From the NCBI RefSeq assembly GCF_010729665.1, contig NZ_AP022610.1:4526001-4590000 (forward strand): DNA of 64,000 nucleotides, written 5' to 3'. The position numbers were made by a program, and so were the translations under genes. Positions within the stretch are counted from its first letter, which is position 1. Each line of letters starts with the position of its first letter. Below the pieces are notes generated by a model that saw only the letters and a program-made list of their open reading frames with translations, was not told the origin of the DNA and made no database searches. This DNA is from Mycolicibacterium madagascariense (GTDB lineage: Bacteria; Actinomycetota; Actinomycetes; Mycobacteriales; Mycobacteriaceae). Below are positions 26,315 through 36,001 of this stretch, piece after piece.

Positions 26315-27871
26315 ATGCGCAGGTGGTGGCCGCGCTCACTGGCAGGCCAGGCCATCGCGCTCCAGGTCGCCGTGATCGTGGTGGTGGTGCTGGTCGGCGG
26401 CGTGCTGGCCGTGCTCGATGCGCGTCGCGACGGCGACTCCGCCGCGCGCCAGCAGGTGGTCGGCATCGCCACCGCGCTGGCGGATGCCCCGTCCACGGCG
26501 CAGGCGATCGAGTCCGGCCGGGCCACTCAGGTCTTGCAGCCGGTCACCGAGGCGGTGCGGACGAACACCGACATCGCGTTCATCACCATCATGTCGCCGG
26601 ACGGCACCCGGTTCACCCACACCGATCCCAGCCAGATCGGCGGCCACTATCTGGGCACCATCGAACCCGCGCTACGCGGCGAGACGTTCAGCGAGGTCTA
26701 TACCGGGACGCTGGGGCCGTCCATCCGGGCGGTGGCGCCGGTCCGCGATGCGTATGGCCGGGTCGTCGGGCTGGTGTCGGCGGGCATCACGCTGCAGACG
26801 CTGGCGCAGCGATGGCACGAGCAGTGGCCGATGATCGCCGCCGTCGGCCTTGGCGCCCTTGCCCTTTCGTTGATCGGGGTGTGGGCGATCCGTCGCCGCC
26901 TGCTCCGCCAGACGCACGGCCTGGCACCCGAGGAACTGCGCGTGATGTACGAACACCACGACGCCATCCTGCATTCGGTGTCCGAGGGGCTCGTCGTGCT
27001 CGACCGCGATCGGGTGGTCCTGGTCAACGACGAGGCGCGCCGCCTCCTCGGACTCACCGCGGGCGACGTGACGCTCGCCGATCTGCCGGAGTTCCTCCGT
27101 GAGAACGACCCCGGCGCCCGCGACGAGGTGCACGTGACCGACGACCGGGTGCTCGTCGTGAACCGTGCGCCCGTCGCCCACTCGGAGCACTCGGAGGTCG
27201 TCACGGTGCGCGATCGCACCGAATTGCAAGGCGCACTCGGCGAATTGAGCTCGCTGCAGGTGCTGACGGACTCGCTGCGCGCGCAGGCCCATGAGGCCGC
27301 CAACAAGCTGCACACCGTGATCGCCATGGTCGAGATGGGCAGACCGGAGGACGCCGTCCGGTTCGCGACGGAGGAGCTGGCCCTGTCGCAGCGCCTGGTG
27401 GACCGGCTGTCGTATGACGTCGGTGAGCCCGCACTGGTCGCGCTGCTCCTCGGCAAGATCGCGCAGGCCGACGAACGGGGCATCGCGCTGTCGGTCACCG
27501 AGGACACCCATCTGCCCGGCGATCAGGACGACCCACCGCTGTCCGCGCAGGAGATGATCACCGTGCTGGGCAACCTCATCGACAACGCGATGGATGCGTG
27601 TGACCGCGACGATCCATGGGTGGAGGTGACGGTGGCACTGCAGCAGGGCGACCTCTCGCTGCGGGTCGCCGACAGCGGCGCGGGCATGGACGCCGAGACC
27701 TTCGAACGTGCCGTCCGGCGCGGATATTCGACCAAGACCGCCGAGCCGGGCCAGCACGGCCTCGGCCTCGCGCTGGTGGCGCAGGTGGTGCGACGGCACC
27801 ACGGCACGCTCACCGCCGCCGTGAGCTACGGGTCGGTCGTGACGGCGACGGTACCGTGGCGAGTCCCGTGA
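26315..27871 (+). CDS. DcuS/CitA-type sensor histidine kinase
   Basis: A 518-residue membrane kinase. TM1 lies at about 10-35. A periplasmic sCache/CitA-like domain (about 40-165) contains ITIMSPDGTRFTHTDPSQIG. TM2 lies around 170-190 and a cytoplasmic PAS around 215-300. The DHp helix QAHEAANKLHTV carries His326, and the HATPase domain carries NLIDNAMDACDR and GQHGLGLAL. It should sense C4-dicarboxylates or citrate and control dctA. GGAGG precedes the ATG. It overlaps the response-regulator start by GTGA. Confidence 0.88.
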   Translation: MRRWWPRSLAGQAIALQVAVIVVVVLVGGVLAVLDARRDGDSAARQQVVGIATALADAPSTAQAIESGRATQVLQPVTEAVRTNTDIAFITIMSPDGTRFTHTDPSQIGGHYLGTIEPALRGETFSEVYTGTLGPSIRAVAPVRDAYGRVVGLVSAGITLQTLAQRWHEQWPMIAAVGLGALALSLIGVWAIRRRLLRQTHGLAPEELRVMYEHHDAILHSVSEGLVVLDRDRVVLVNDEARRLLGLTAGDVTLADLPEFLRENDPGARDEVHVTDDRVLVVNRAPVAHSEHSEVVTVRDRTELQGALGELSSLQVLTDSLRAQAHEAANKLHTVIAMVEMGRPEDAVRFATEELALSQRLVDRLSYDVGEPALVALLLGKIAQADERGIALSVTEDTHLPGDQDDPPLSAQEMITVLGNLIDNAMDACDRDDPWVEVTVALQQGDLSLRVADSGAGMDAETFERAVRRGYSTKTAEPGQHGLGLALVAQVVRRHHGTLTAAVSYGSVVTATVPWRVP

Positions 27872-28557
27872 TCACCGTGCTGATCGTCGAGGACGATCCG
27901 CTGATCGCCGAGGCACACCGTACGTATCTGGCTCGCCTGCAAGGATATTCGGCCGTCGGGGTCGCCCACACCGCCCGCGCGGCCATGCAGACCGCCGCCG
28001 CGGCCGCGGCCACCGACACCCCGATCGATCTGGTGCTGCTGGACCTCGGACTGCCCGATGCGAGCGGTATCAACCTCGCCTCCGCACTCGCCGGGCTGCG
28101 TCCGGCGCCGGACATCATCGCCATCACCTCCGAGCGGGACCTGGAGATGGTGCGCGCGGCGGTCGCCCACGGCGCCCTGGCATACCTGCTGAAACCGTTC
28201 ACGTTCGCGGCCTTTCGCGACCGGCTCGAACGCTACCGGCGCTACCGTTCGGCGCTGCCCGCCGGGGTCGACGCGGCCAGTCAGGACGAAGTGGACCGGG
28301 CGCTGGCCGAGATGCGCACGGCCACCGACAAGTCGGTGACGCCCAAGGGCGCGGCACCGCAGACGATCGACGACGTCGCCCGGGCGGTGCGCGATGCCGC
28401 CGACGGCGTGACCGCCGACGGGGTCGCCAGAAGCGTTGGGGTGTCTCGGGTCACCGCGTGGCGCTACCTGGAGCGGCTGGCCGAGAACGGCACCGTCACC
28501 CGTCACACCGACTACGGCGGGACGGGTCGGCCGAAGACGCGCTACCAGTGGCGGTAG
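27868..28557 (+). CDS. CitB/DctR-family response regulator
   Basis: A 229-residue regulator. The receiver domain has the acidic pair VEDD, phospho-acceptor Asp59 in LLDLGLPD, and the Lys in LLKPF. The C-terminal output domain is winged HTH: TADGVARSVGVSRVTAWRYLERLAENG. Start GTG 27868 overlaps the sensor TGA, giving translational coupling; a GTG four codons upstream is also in frame. The likely target is the dctA-dctS intergenic region. Confidence 0.88.
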   Translation: MITVLIVEDDPLIAEAHRTYLARLQGYSAVGVAHTARAAMQTAAAAAATDTPIDLVLLDLGLPDASGINLASALAGLRPAPDIIAITSERDLEMVRAAVAHGALAYLLKPFTFAAFRDRLERYRRYRSALPAGVDAASQDEVDRALAEMRTATDKSVTPKGAAPQTIDDVARAVRDAADGVTADGVARSVGVSRVTAWRYLERLAENGTVTRHTDYGGTGRPKTRYQWR

Positions 28558-28564
28558 GCCGGCC

Positions 28565-29590
28565 TCAGACGCCTAGCGGCTGCAGCTCGCGGCGGGCGGG
28601 CACGACGAGTGACGGGGCATTCTCGAACTGCGAGTACAGCATCGGCGACGGCGAGGCGACCGCGTAGGTGGTGACGCCACCGTCGTAGTCGGCGACGTAG
28701 AGCCGGTCGCCGTGCGTCGCGACGGCGGACGGACGGGCACCGACCGACACCTCGGCGACGACCGCGCGCTCCTCGGTGTCGACGACCGCGACGTGGTCGT
28801 AGTCGACGACGTAGGCCCGGGTGCCGTCGGGGCCGATGGCGAGCTGGGTGGGCGTCTGGGCGACCTGGGCGAGGTCGACGATCTCGTTCTTGACGAGGTC
28901 CACGAAGTACAGCACGCCGCCCTCGGCGATGTCGGAGGTCAGCACGTAGGCAATGCTGTCCATCCCGAGTTCGAGACCGCGAATCGGGGCCCCGATCTCC
29001 AAAGTGCGCCGGACGCGGGCGGATTCGACGTCCACCGTGAGGAGCCGGCTGCCGCGGGCGTCGGACACGGCGACGTACAGCCGACGGCCCGACGCGTCCA
29101 GGCGCAGGGCGTCGATCACGGCGTCCTCGCCCTTGGCGACGTAGATGGTGCCGACGCGTTCGGCGGTGAGGTCGATGACCGCGACGTCGACTCCCGTCTC
29201 GCCGGCCCGCGCGGCATAGAGGCGCTTGCCGTCGGCGCTGGCGGTGATGGCCGTGACCGTGAACGCCAGCGGGTACTCCCGCAGGACGTCACCGCTCGCG
29301 GTGTCCACGACGGCGATGGCGTCATAGCTGGCCGACGAGACGGCGACGTGGGCACGACCGTCGCCGAGGGCAACGGCCGTGGGCTGCCCCACCGCGGTGC
29401 TGCGGTGCGGTGCCAGCGTGTCGGCGTCCAGCAGGGCCACCGAGTCCTCGGCGAAGTGGGTCACCGCCAGGGTGCCGCCCGCCACGGCGATGTCGGAGAT
29501 CGCGCCGCGGCCGATCGTCGCCGACTTCAGCAGGGCAACGTCCTTGTTCTCGACGGTGACACTGTGCGAGCGCGCAGAAACACTGGGCAT
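28565..29590 (-). CDS. YncE-like beta-propeller protein (Rv1057 type)
   Basis: About 341 residues made of repeated 40-residue beta blades such as AISDIAVAGGTLAVTHFAEDSVALLDADT and QLAIGPDGTRAYVVDYDHVAVVDTEERAVVAEV, a seven-bladed propeller in outline. No signal peptide or catalytic motif is seen. The M. tuberculosis counterpart is stress-induced (SigE, MprAB, TcrA). ATG 29590 is used, with GGAGGT 10 nt upstream; an open frame of about 50 further codons exists but is Arg/Cys-rich and unlike the gene. The upstream intergenic region is long, as expected for a highly regulated gene. Confidence 0.8.
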   Translation of the reverse strand: MPSVSARSHSVTVENKDVALLKSATIGRGAISDIAVAGGTLAVTHFAEDSVALLDADTLAPHRSTAVGQPTAVALGDGRAHVAVSSASYDAIAVVDTASGDVLREYPLAFTVTAITASADGKRLYAARAGETGVDVAVIDLTAERVGTIYVAKGEDAVIDALRLDASGRRLYVAVSDARGSRLLTVDVESARVRRTLEIGAPIRGLELGMDSIAYVLTSDIAEGGVLYFVDLVKNEIVDLAQVAQTPTQLAIGPDGTRAYVVDYDHVAVVDTEERAVVAEVSVGARPSAVATHGDRLYVADYDGGVTTYAVASPSPMLYSQFENAPSLVVPARRELQPLGV

Positions 29591-29990
29591 GGTCTTCGAT
29601 ACCTCCGCCAGCCTCACGTGGGGCCGGCAATAGATTCGTTCCGGTCGACGCCGCTTGGGCGTGGTCGACGTCGAGTGTAGCGACGAAAGAACGGGCCCCC
29701 GGGCATCGCCGGACCGCCGCGGCCGGCAACGTCGACAACCTCTCATGACATCTTTAGGAAATCTTCCGTTATTCGTTCGTTATCTATCACCAGCAAGGTC
29801 GATGACCCCCGCTGCCTGCGATGGGTCGCGCGTGGCAAAGCATTCTGAGAACCCCTGAGCAGCGGCTCGTGTAACGCGCTCTTAGATTTGCCAGCCAGAA
29901 TGAGCGCCACATCACAACGCGACACGTAGCAAATGCGGAGACCGTTGCGTGACGGGTACGGCTCGGCGCCGACCGCGGTGAGCTGCGGCG
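29591..29990. other. 400-bp regulatory gap upstream of the propeller gene
   Basis: No supportable gene lies here. The middle (about 29740-29790) is the most AT-rich stretch of the neighbourhood and could hold the propeller-gene promoter. Two CTCAG units ten bases apart (minus strand, 29859-29845) resemble the paired half-sites described for MprA. GGAAC lies at 29642-29638 on the minus strand, but without a well-spaced GTT partner for a SigE-type promoter. Confidence 0.4.
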
Positions 29991-30770
29991 CTATTCGGAC
30001 TTGACGAGTCGCTGGGACACTTCGAGCATCACCTTGCGCGGCGTGAACCGGTAGCCGTAGGCGAGCAGCGCGTTCTTCAGGCCCGACACCACCGTCGGCG
30101 TCGACTTGTCCAGCGCGGACAGCGCCGTGTCGACGACCTGCCGGGGCGTTTGCCTGCCGCTGGTGAGGAAGTCCTCGCCGGTGCGGGCGAAGAACTCGGT
30201 CTCGGTGGCGCCGGGGCACAGCGTCAGCACCCGCACGCCACTGCCCTTGGTCTCCTGCCAGAGCGCCTCGGTGAACGACAGCACGAACGCCTTCGTCGCC
30301 CCGTAGACGGCCATCCCCGGGATGGGCTGGAACGCCGCGGTGGACGCGACGTTGAGGATGAGCCCGTGGCCCGCACTGACCATCGCCGGCAGGAACAGCC
30401 CCGTGAGTTCGACCAGCGTCACGCAATTCAGTTGGACCTGAGCACCGTTCGCGGCGGCGTCCTGTTCGGCGAAGTCACCGTGCAGACCCACGCCGGCGTT
30501 GTTGACGAGGAAGTCGATCGTGCATCCGAGATCGCGCACCGCCGAGGCGAGTTCGGCCGCCGATCCGGGCTGGGACAGATCGGCGGCGACGACGTCCACG
30601 CGCAGACCGGGGTGGCGGGCCAGCAGGCTGTCGCGCAACTCGGCGAGCTTCTCGGCCCGCCGGGCCACCAGCACCAGGTTGACCTGCCGATTGGCCAGCT
30701 GCACGGCGAATTCCTCACCGATCCCGCCGCTGGAACCGGTGATCAGCGCAGTGCCGTTCTCGAGCTTCAT
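29991..30770 (-). CDS. Short-chain dehydrogenase/reductase
   Basis: A 259-residue classical SDR. The cofactor motif TGSSGGIG lies near residue 11, and ARRAEKL after strand 2 suggests NADP(H). NNAG, a Ser in NVASTAAF and YGATK (Tyr/Lys) complete the active site. The substrate is unknown; this subgroup (SDR with a C-terminal basic helix ending RLVKSE) often acts on lipids or ketones. AGGAG precedes ATG 30770 by 7 nt. It is divergent from the DUF427 gene. Confidence 0.87.
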   Translation of the reverse strand: MKLENGTALITGSSGGIGEEFAVQLANRQVNLVLVARRAEKLAELRDSLLARHPGLRVDVVAADLSQPGSAAELASAVRDLGCTIDFLVNNAGVGLHGDFAEQDAAANGAQVQLNCVTLVELTGLFLPAMVSAGHGLILNVASTAAFQPIPGMAVYGATKAFVLSFTEALWQETKGSGVRVLTLCPGATETEFFARTGEDFLTSGRQTPRQVVDTALSALDKSTPTVVSGLKNALLAYGYRFTPRKVMLEVSQRLVKSE

Positions 30771-30815
30771 GGGGTGACTCCTGCCGTTGGCGGTGAACGT
30801 CCGCGACCGCAATCC

Positions 30816-30830
30816 TATGGTGGACCGATG
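30816..30830 (+). promoter_or_regulatory. Leaderless promoter of the DUF427 gene
   Basis: TATGGT at 30816-30821, a 6-nt spacer, then ATG at 30828; no Shine-Dalgarno. Confidence 0.6.
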
Positions 30831-31601
30831 AGCGATGGCAGCGTTCCCGACTACCCGCAGATGGCCGCCGCACGGGGCCGGGTGGAACCCGCTCCGCGGC
30901 GGGTGCGCGGCTACTCCGATGGCCGCCTGGTGTTCGACACGACACGCGCCCGTTACGTCTGGGAGGTGCCCTACTACCCGCAGTACTACGTACCGCTCGA
31001 CGACGTCGACTCCACGCTGCTCGTCGACGAAAACCATTCTCAGCGTCTGCAATTCGGGCACGCCAGATCGTTCTCGATCGACGGTCGCGCCGACGACAAG
31101 CCGCCCGTGCGGGTGTTCGACGCCGACGGCGACGGGCCCGTCGCGGGTCTGGTGCGGTTCGAATGGGCCAGCCTCGACTGGTTCGAGGAGGACGAGCGGA
31201 TCGTCGGTCATCCCCGCAATCCGTACAGCCGCGTCGACGCCCTGCGCTCGCATCGCCACGTCACCGTCGAGCTCGACGGCGTCCTCCTCGCCGACACCCA
31301 CAGTCCGGTCCTGCTCTTCGAAACCGGCTTGCCGACAAGGTATTACGTCGATCGCACGGACGTGGTCTTCGAACACCTGACGCCGACCGACACCGAGACG
31401 CTGTGCCCGTACAAGGGCACGACGACGGGCTACTGGTCGGTGCGGGCGGGCGGTGTCGTGCACCCCGACCTGGCGTGGACCTACGACTATCCGCTCCCCG
31501 CGGTCGCGCCGATCGCCGGCCTGGTCGCGTTCTTCAACGAGAAGGTCGACGTCACGGTCGACGGCGTGCGGTTGCCGCGTCCGGAGACGCACTTCGGGTA
31601 G
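30828..31601 (+). CDS. DUF427 double-domain protein (Rv1056 type)
   Basis: A 257-residue protein with two DUF427 repeats. The second is clear: VTVELDGVLLADTHSPVLLFETGLPTRYYVDRTDV, then TLCPYKGTTTGYWSV and AWTYDYPLPAVAPIAGLVAFFNEKVDV. The first repeat (about 40-120) is a degenerate copy. The fold is a small beta barrel; no enzymatic role is established. The order propeller, SDR, DUF427 suggests the Rv1057-Rv1056 neighbourhood with an added SDR. Confidence 0.82.
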   Translation: MSDGSVPDYPQMAAARGRVEPAPRRVRGYSDGRLVFDTTRARYVWEVPYYPQYYVPLDDVDSTLLVDENHSQRLQFGHARSFSIDGRADDKPPVRVFDADGDGPVAGLVRFEWASLDWFEEDERIVGHPRNPYSRVDALRSHRHVTVELDGVLLADTHSPVLLFETGLPTRYYVDRTDVVFEHLTPTDTETLCPYKGTTTGYWSVRAGGVVHPDLAWTYDYPLPAVAPIAGLVAFFNEKVDVTVDGVRLPRPETHFG

Positions 31602-31657
31602 TCGCTACGGGGCCCCCGGAGGTGCGCACATTAGAAAATGATGAGAGACTTCCCACC

Positions 31658-31939
31658 GTGGTCGAAGACGCAGGAAACGCCCAGGCGAAGGCGCTGCTGA
31701 GCGAGCTGTACGGACACGTCGAGGACATCTCGCACAAGCTGGCCGCCGCCGACGAACGCAACCGGCGCGCCCGCGCACGCGGCAACTCTCGCCGAGACCC
31801 GATCGCCGGCATCCTGCGGCGCGAACTCTACGAAGCACACCGGCTCATCGACGGACTCCACCGGCGTTACCCGCAAACCGCGCCGGAGTCGCGCCGGCTG
31901 GCCACCGGGCATCCGCGACGCGCGGTCGGCGCGTCCTAG
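31658..31939 (+). CDS. Small basic helical protein, unknown
   Basis: About 93 residues, Ala/Arg-rich and mostly helical: AQAKALLSELYGHVEDISHKLAAADERNRRAR and GILRRELYEAHRLIDGLHRRYP. The pattern suggests a coiled-coil or nucleic-acid-binding role, but no family is recognised. GTG 31658 follows a TTAGAAAAT stretch at 31631-31639 that may be its promoter. An in-frame GTG at 31622 would add 12 residues. Confidence 0.55.
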   Translation: MVEDAGNAQAKALLSELYGHVEDISHKLAAADERNRRARARGNSRRDPIAGILRRELYEAHRLIDGLHRRYPQTAPESRRLATGHPRRAVGAS

Positions 31940-32019
31940 CGTTCCCACCCACCTACCGTCGCCCGTCGGTGGCGATGGCGTTGAATGGGATGGTTCACCT
32001 CCCATTCGAAAGGGTGCCC

Positions 32020-32880
32020 ATGCGCGTCGGAGTGGTCTTTCCCCAAACCGAGCTCGGCGGTGACCCCGGCGCGGTGCGCGCCTACGGCCAGCGAGTCGAG
32101 GAACTGGGGTACACCCACCTGCTGGCCTACGACCACGTCGTCGGCGCGGACCCGGCGGTCCACACCGGGTGGAACGGGCCCTACGACGTGCACACGACGT
32201 TTCACGAACCGTTGGTGATGTTCGGCTTCCTGGCCGCACTCACGCAGTCACTCGAGTTGGTCACCGGCGTCGTCATCCTGCCGCAGCGCCAGACCGCGCT
32301 GGTGGCCAAGCAGGCCGCCGAAGTGGATCTGCTCAGCGGCGGCCGGTTGCGCCTCGGCGTCGGAATCGGTTGGAACGCCGTCGAATACGAGGCGCTCGGC
32401 GAGGACTTCGGCACCAGGGGCAAGCGGTCCGCCGAGCAGATCGAGCTGCTGCGTCGGCTCTGGACCGAACCGTCGGTGACGTTCGACGGCACCTTCGACA
32501 AGGTCACCGGGGCGGGCTTGGCGCCGCTGCCCGTCCAGCGGCCCATCCCGATCTGGATCGGGGCCGCCTCGGCGCCCGGCTACCGGCGGGCGGGACGCCT
32601 GGCCGACGGCTGGTTCCCCATGATGGAACCGGGACCGGACCTCGACGCGGCACTCGCCGAGGTGGCCCGCGGTGCGCGCGACGCGGGCCGCGATCCCGCC
32701 GCGATCGGCATGGAGGCGCGGGTGTCCTGGCAGGGCGACGTCGACGCCGTCGCCGCGCAGATCGCCGCGTGGTCACGGGCGGGCGCGACCCACCTGTCGG
32801 TCAACACGATGCGCGCGGGGCTGACGACGGTCGACGAGCACCTCGACGTGCTCGCCGAGGTCGCTGCCGCCCGGTCATGA
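32020..32880 (+). CDS. LLM-class F420-dependent oxidoreductase
   Basis: A 286-residue TIM-barrel oxidoreductase of the luciferase-like/F420 family: VGVVFPQTELGG start, HLLAYDHVVGAD, LVTGVVILPQRQTALVAKQAAEVDLLSGGRLRLGVGIGWNAVEYEALG, and PIWIGAASAPGYRRAGRLADGWF. This is the TIGR03619-like layout. F420 (or FMN) is the expected cofactor; the substrate is unknown. ATG 32020 has AAAGGG 6 nt upstream. Its TGA overlaps the ATG of the penicillin-binding lipoprotein gene, so the two are translationally coupled. Confidence 0.87.
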   Translation: MRVGVVFPQTELGGDPGAVRAYGQRVEELGYTHLLAYDHVVGADPAVHTGWNGPYDVHTTFHEPLVMFGFLAALTQSLELVTGVVILPQRQTALVAKQAAEVDLLSGGRLRLGVGIGWNAVEYEALGEDFGTRGKRSAEQIELLRRLWTEPSVTFDGTFDKVTGAGLAPLPVQRPIPIWIGAASAPGYRRAGRLADGWFPMMEPGPDLDAALAEVARGARDAGRDPAAIGMEARVSWQGDVDAVAAQIAAWSRAGATHLSVNTMRAGLTTVDEHLDVLAEVAAARS

Positions 32881-34673
32881 CGAGAGGCCGCTCGCTGTCG
32901 CTGCTGGCGACCGTTCTGCTCGTGGCCGCGACGGGCTGCTCGCTGTTCTCCAGTCCGAGCCCGCGAGATGCGTTCAGCGCGTTCGCCGTAGCGCTGGCCC
33001 GCAGGGATCCCGCTGCGGCCGCTGCGGCCACCGACGACCGGGACGCCGCGTCGGCAGCCATCTCCTCGATGTTCGACGGCATGGGCAAGGACGCGTGGGT
33101 GACGGTCACGTCGAGTCAGTCCGGTGACGACGACAAGACCGCGAAGCTCGCGTACTCGTGGACGTTCGGCGCCGGCAAGACGCTGACCTACGACGCGACG
33201 GCCACCGCGCAGCAGTCGGGCGACGACTGGCGCGTGCACTGGGATCCCACGGTGTTGCACCCGAAGTTGCGGCCCGGCATGACATTTCAGTACAGCGACG
33301 ACAGGAACTTCCTCACCCCCGTCACCGATCGGGACGGGCAACCATTGATGACGTGGCAGACGGTCGGCGTGGTCGATCTGGCACGGGAGCACCAGGACTC
33401 GGCGGCTCCGCTCGCCGCCCTGCTGCAGCCCTTCGACCAGACCATCACCGCCGACTCGATCGCCGGTCAGTTCGCGGGCACCAAGGACGACACCGTCACG
33501 GTGGTCAAGCTGCGCGCCGACGATCTCGCCGGCGTGCGCGATCAGCTCGCCCAGCTCCCCGGCGTCACGGTCGTCGAGCAGGGGGCGCTGCTGACGGCCG
33601 ACCGCGACCTGTCCTCCCCCGCCATCGACGGGCTGCCCGCGCTGTGGCAGCAGGCCATCGACGCGAGCGCGGGGTGGTCGGTGACGCTGGTGTCCACCGA
33701 GGGCAGCGACAAGGGCGCGCCGACCGAGCAGCTCACCTCGACACCGCCGCGGGACACCCCGCCCGTCCGCACCACGCTCGACACCCGACTGCAGTCACTG
33801 GCCCAGCAGGCCGTGGCGACCGAGTCGAGACCCGCGGTGCTGGTGGCCATTTCGCCATCGACCGGTGGCATCCTGGCTGCCGCGCAGAACGCGGCGGCCG
33901 ATGCCCAGGGCCCGATCGCGTTCTCCGGCTCCTATCCGCCGGGCTCCACGTTCAAGACGATCACGACCGCGGCCGCCATCCAGGCCGGACTGGCGACCCC
34001 CGATACGCCCGAACCGTGTCCCGGCACCGTCACCATCGAGAACCGGACCATCCCCAACGAGGACGAATTCGACCTTGGGACCGTGCCGCTGTCGACGGCG
34101 TTCTCGCACTCGTGCAACACCACGATGGCGGCGCTGGCCGACCGGCTGCCCGCCGCCGCGCTGCCAAACATGGCGCGTCTGTTCGGCATTGGCGTCGACT
34201 ACGTCATCCCCGGCCTGACCACGATCACCGGCCGCGTGCCCAACGCCGACACCCCGGCGCAGAAGGTCGAGAACGGCATCGGCCAGGGCACCGTCACCGT
34301 CAGCCCGTTCGGGCTGGCCGTGGCCGAGGCCAGTCTCGGGCGCGGCCGGACGATCACGCCGACGCTCGTCGTCGGTCAGCCCACGGCCGCCAACCCACCG
34401 TCGGCGCCCATTCCGCAGGCGATCACCGACGACCTGCGCGCGATGATGCTGCTGACGGTGTCCGACGGGACGGCGACCGCACTGAGCGACGTCCCCGGCC
34501 TCGGCGGCAAGACCGGCACCGCCGAGTTCGGCGACAACACCCACTCCCACGGCTGGTTCGCCGGCATCGACGGTGACATCGCCTTTGCGACCCTGGTCGT
34601 CGGCGGCGACTCCTCCACCCCCGCCGTCACCGTCAGCGGCGACTTCCTGCGACCGGCTTTGACAGGAAACTGA
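32877..34673 (+). CDS. Penicillin-binding lipoprotein (MecA-N/transpeptidase)
   Basis: A 598-residue class-B-type PBP. The lipobox VAATGC gives an acylated cysteine near residue 21. An NTF2/MecA_N-like domain follows (about 28-145), then a dimerisation-like region with [16 protein letters not shown]. The transpeptidase domain has the SxxK motif GSTFK (Ser357, Lys360), the SxN motif SCN around residue 411, and KTGT near 541. It should cross-link peptidoglycan outside the membrane and bind beta-lactams. It resembles the M. tuberculosis Rv2864c type, which is not in this neighbourhood there. Coupled to the LLM gene by ATGA overlap. Confidence 0.88.
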   Translation: MTRGRSLSLLATVLLVAATGCSLFSSPSPRDAFSAFAVALARRDPAAAAAATDDRDAASAAISSMFDGMGKDAWVTVTSSQSGDDDKTAKLAYSWTFGAGKTLTYDATATAQQSGDDWRVHWDPTVLHPKLRPGMTFQYSDDRNFLTPVTDRDGQPLMTWQTVGVVDLAREHQDSAAPLAALLQPFDQTITADSIAGQFAGTKDDTVTVVKLRADDLAGVRDQLAQLPGVTVVEQGALLTADRDLSSPAIDGLPALWQQAIDASAGWSVTLVSTEGSDKGAPTEQLTSTPPRDTPPVRTTLDTRLQSLAQQAVATESRPAVLVAISPSTGGILAAAQNAAADAQGPIAFSGSYPPGSTFKTITTAAAIQAGLATPDTPEPCPGTVTIENRTIPNEDEFDLGTVPLSTAFSHSCNTTMAALADRLPAAALPNMARLFGIGVDYVIPGLTTITGRVPNADTPAQKVENGIGQGTVTVSPFGLAVAEASLGRGRTITPTLVVGQPTAANPPSAPIPQAITDDLRAMMLLTVSDGTATALSDVPGLGGKTGTAEFGDNTHSHGWFAGIDGDIAFATLVVGGDSSTPAVTVSGDFLRPALTGN

Positions 34674-34722
34674 CAGGCGGCTCTTGGCGATCAAAGGGGA
34701 AATCAACGGGGAAACTGAAGCG

Positions 34723-35979
34723 ATGCCGCGAACGAAGTTGACGTCAGACCAGCGAAACTCGTTCGTCGCGGCCCAACTCGGTTGGACCATGGACGCATTC
34801 GACTACTTCATCGTGGTCCTGGTCTACGCCGACATCGCCAAGACGTTCCACGTGTCGACCACCGAGGTCGCGTTCCTCACCACCGCCACGCTGTTCATGC
34901 GGCCCGTCGGCGCACTGCTGTTCGGGTTGTGGGCCGACCGGGTGGGGCGACGGATCCCGCTCATCGTCGACGTCCTGTTCTATTCGACGGTCGGCTTCCT
35001 GTGCGCCTTCGCGCCGAACTTCACGGTGCTCATCGTGCTGCGACTGCTGTACGGCATCGGCATGGGTGGGGAGTGGGGGCTCGGCGCGGCACTGGCGATG
35101 GAGAAGATCCCCGCGGCGCGGCGCGGCTTCTTCTCCGGTGTGCTGCAGGCGGGTTACTCGATGGGCTACCTGCTGGCGACGGTGGCCTCGCTCCTGGTGA
35201 TCGACTGGCTCGGGCTGTCCTGGCGCTGGCTGTTCGGGCTGTCGATCGTGCCCGCCCTGATCAGCCTCATCATCCGGTCGCGGGTCAAGGAGTCCGAGGT
35301 GTGGGAGGCTGCGCAGGATCGAATGCGCGTGAATCACACCAGGATTCGCGACGTCCTGCTGAATCCGGCGGTCGTGCGGCGGTTCGTCTACCTGGTGATC
35401 CTCATGACGGCGTTCAACTGGATGAGCCACGGCACGCAGGACGTGTATCCGACGTTCCTGCAGGCTCACCACAGCGGCGGAGCGGGCCTGTCCAGCGAGA
35501 CGGCCAAATTGATCGCGGTCATCTACAACGTCGGCGCCATCATCGGCGGGCTGCTGTTCGGCGGACTCTCCGAGCGCTTCGGCCGCAGGTACACGATCGT
35601 CTTCTGCGCTCTGCTGGGGCTGCCCATCGTGCCGCTGTTCGCCTTCTCCCATACGGCCGCGATGCTGTGCCTCGGCTCGTTCCTGATGCAGGTGGCCGTG
35701 CAGGGCGCCTGGGGCGCGATCCCCGCGCACCTCACCGAGATGTCGCCCGACGCGATCCGCGGCTTCTATCCCGGGGTCACCTATCAGCTGGGAAACCTGT
35801 TGGCGGCGTTCAACCTTCCCATCCAGGAGCACCTGGCGGCGACGCACTCCTATCCCTTCGCGTTGACCGCCACCATCGTTCCGGTGCTCGTCGCTGTCGC
35901 GGTGCTGACGTTCTTCGGTAGGGACGCCACCGGGGTGCGGTTCGGCACCGACGAGACGGTGTACTCGACCGCGCGCTGA
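34723..35979 (+). CDS. MFS transporter, SHS/organic-acid type
   Basis: A 418-residue carrier with twelve membrane helices. TM1 contains [17 protein letters not shown]. The loop motif [11 protein letters not shown] follows TM2, the second-half counterpart is [12 protein letters not shown], and the TM4-5 region has [15 protein letters not shown]. The pattern resembles the sialate/lactate SHS group, so a carboxylated sugar or organic acid is a reasonable substrate guess. GAAACTGAAG before the ATG is only a weak Shine-Dalgarno; a TTG at 34684 would lengthen the N-terminus. It lies 50 bp after the PBP gene and 19 bp before the glycosyltransferase. Confidence 0.82.
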   Translation: MPRTKLTSDQRNSFVAAQLGWTMDAFDYFIVVLVYADIAKTFHVSTTEVAFLTTATLFMRPVGALLFGLWADRVGRRIPLIVDVLFYSTVGFLCAFAPNFTVLIVLRLLYGIGMGGEWGLGAALAMEKIPAARRGFFSGVLQAGYSMGYLLATVASLLVIDWLGLSWRWLFGLSIVPALISLIIRSRVKESEVWEAAQDRMRVNHTRIRDVLLNPAVVRRFVYLVILMTAFNWMSHGTQDVYPTFLQAHHSGGAGLSSETAKLIAVIYNVGAIIGGLLFGGLSERFGRRYTIVFCALLGLPIVPLFAFSHTAAMLCLGSFLMQVAVQGAWGAIPAHLTEMSPDAIRGFYPGVTYQLGNLLAAFNLPIQEHLAATHSYPFALTATIVPVLVAVAVLTFFGRDATGVRFGTDETVYSTAR

Positions 35980-35986
35980 ATGGCAG

Positions 35987-36001
35987 TATCGTCCCCTCAT
36001 G
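35987..36001 (+). promoter_or_regulatory. Leaderless promoter of the glycosyltransferase gene
   Basis: TATCGT at 35987-35992, a 6-nt spacer and ATG at 35999, just downstream of the MFS stop. The glycosyltransferase, kinase and isomerase genes could be expressed from here on their own. Confidence 0.55.

Noticed and set aside
29591..29645. A SigE promoter (GGAAC...GTT) for the propeller gene.
   Set aside because: GGAAC is present but the next suitable GT(T) lies about 20 bp away instead of the usual ~18, and it is not GTT.
29743..30426. A 227-codon minus-strand ORF across the region before the SDR gene end.
   Set aside because: It lies out of frame within the SDR gene, and the part beyond is low-quality sequence with no motif.
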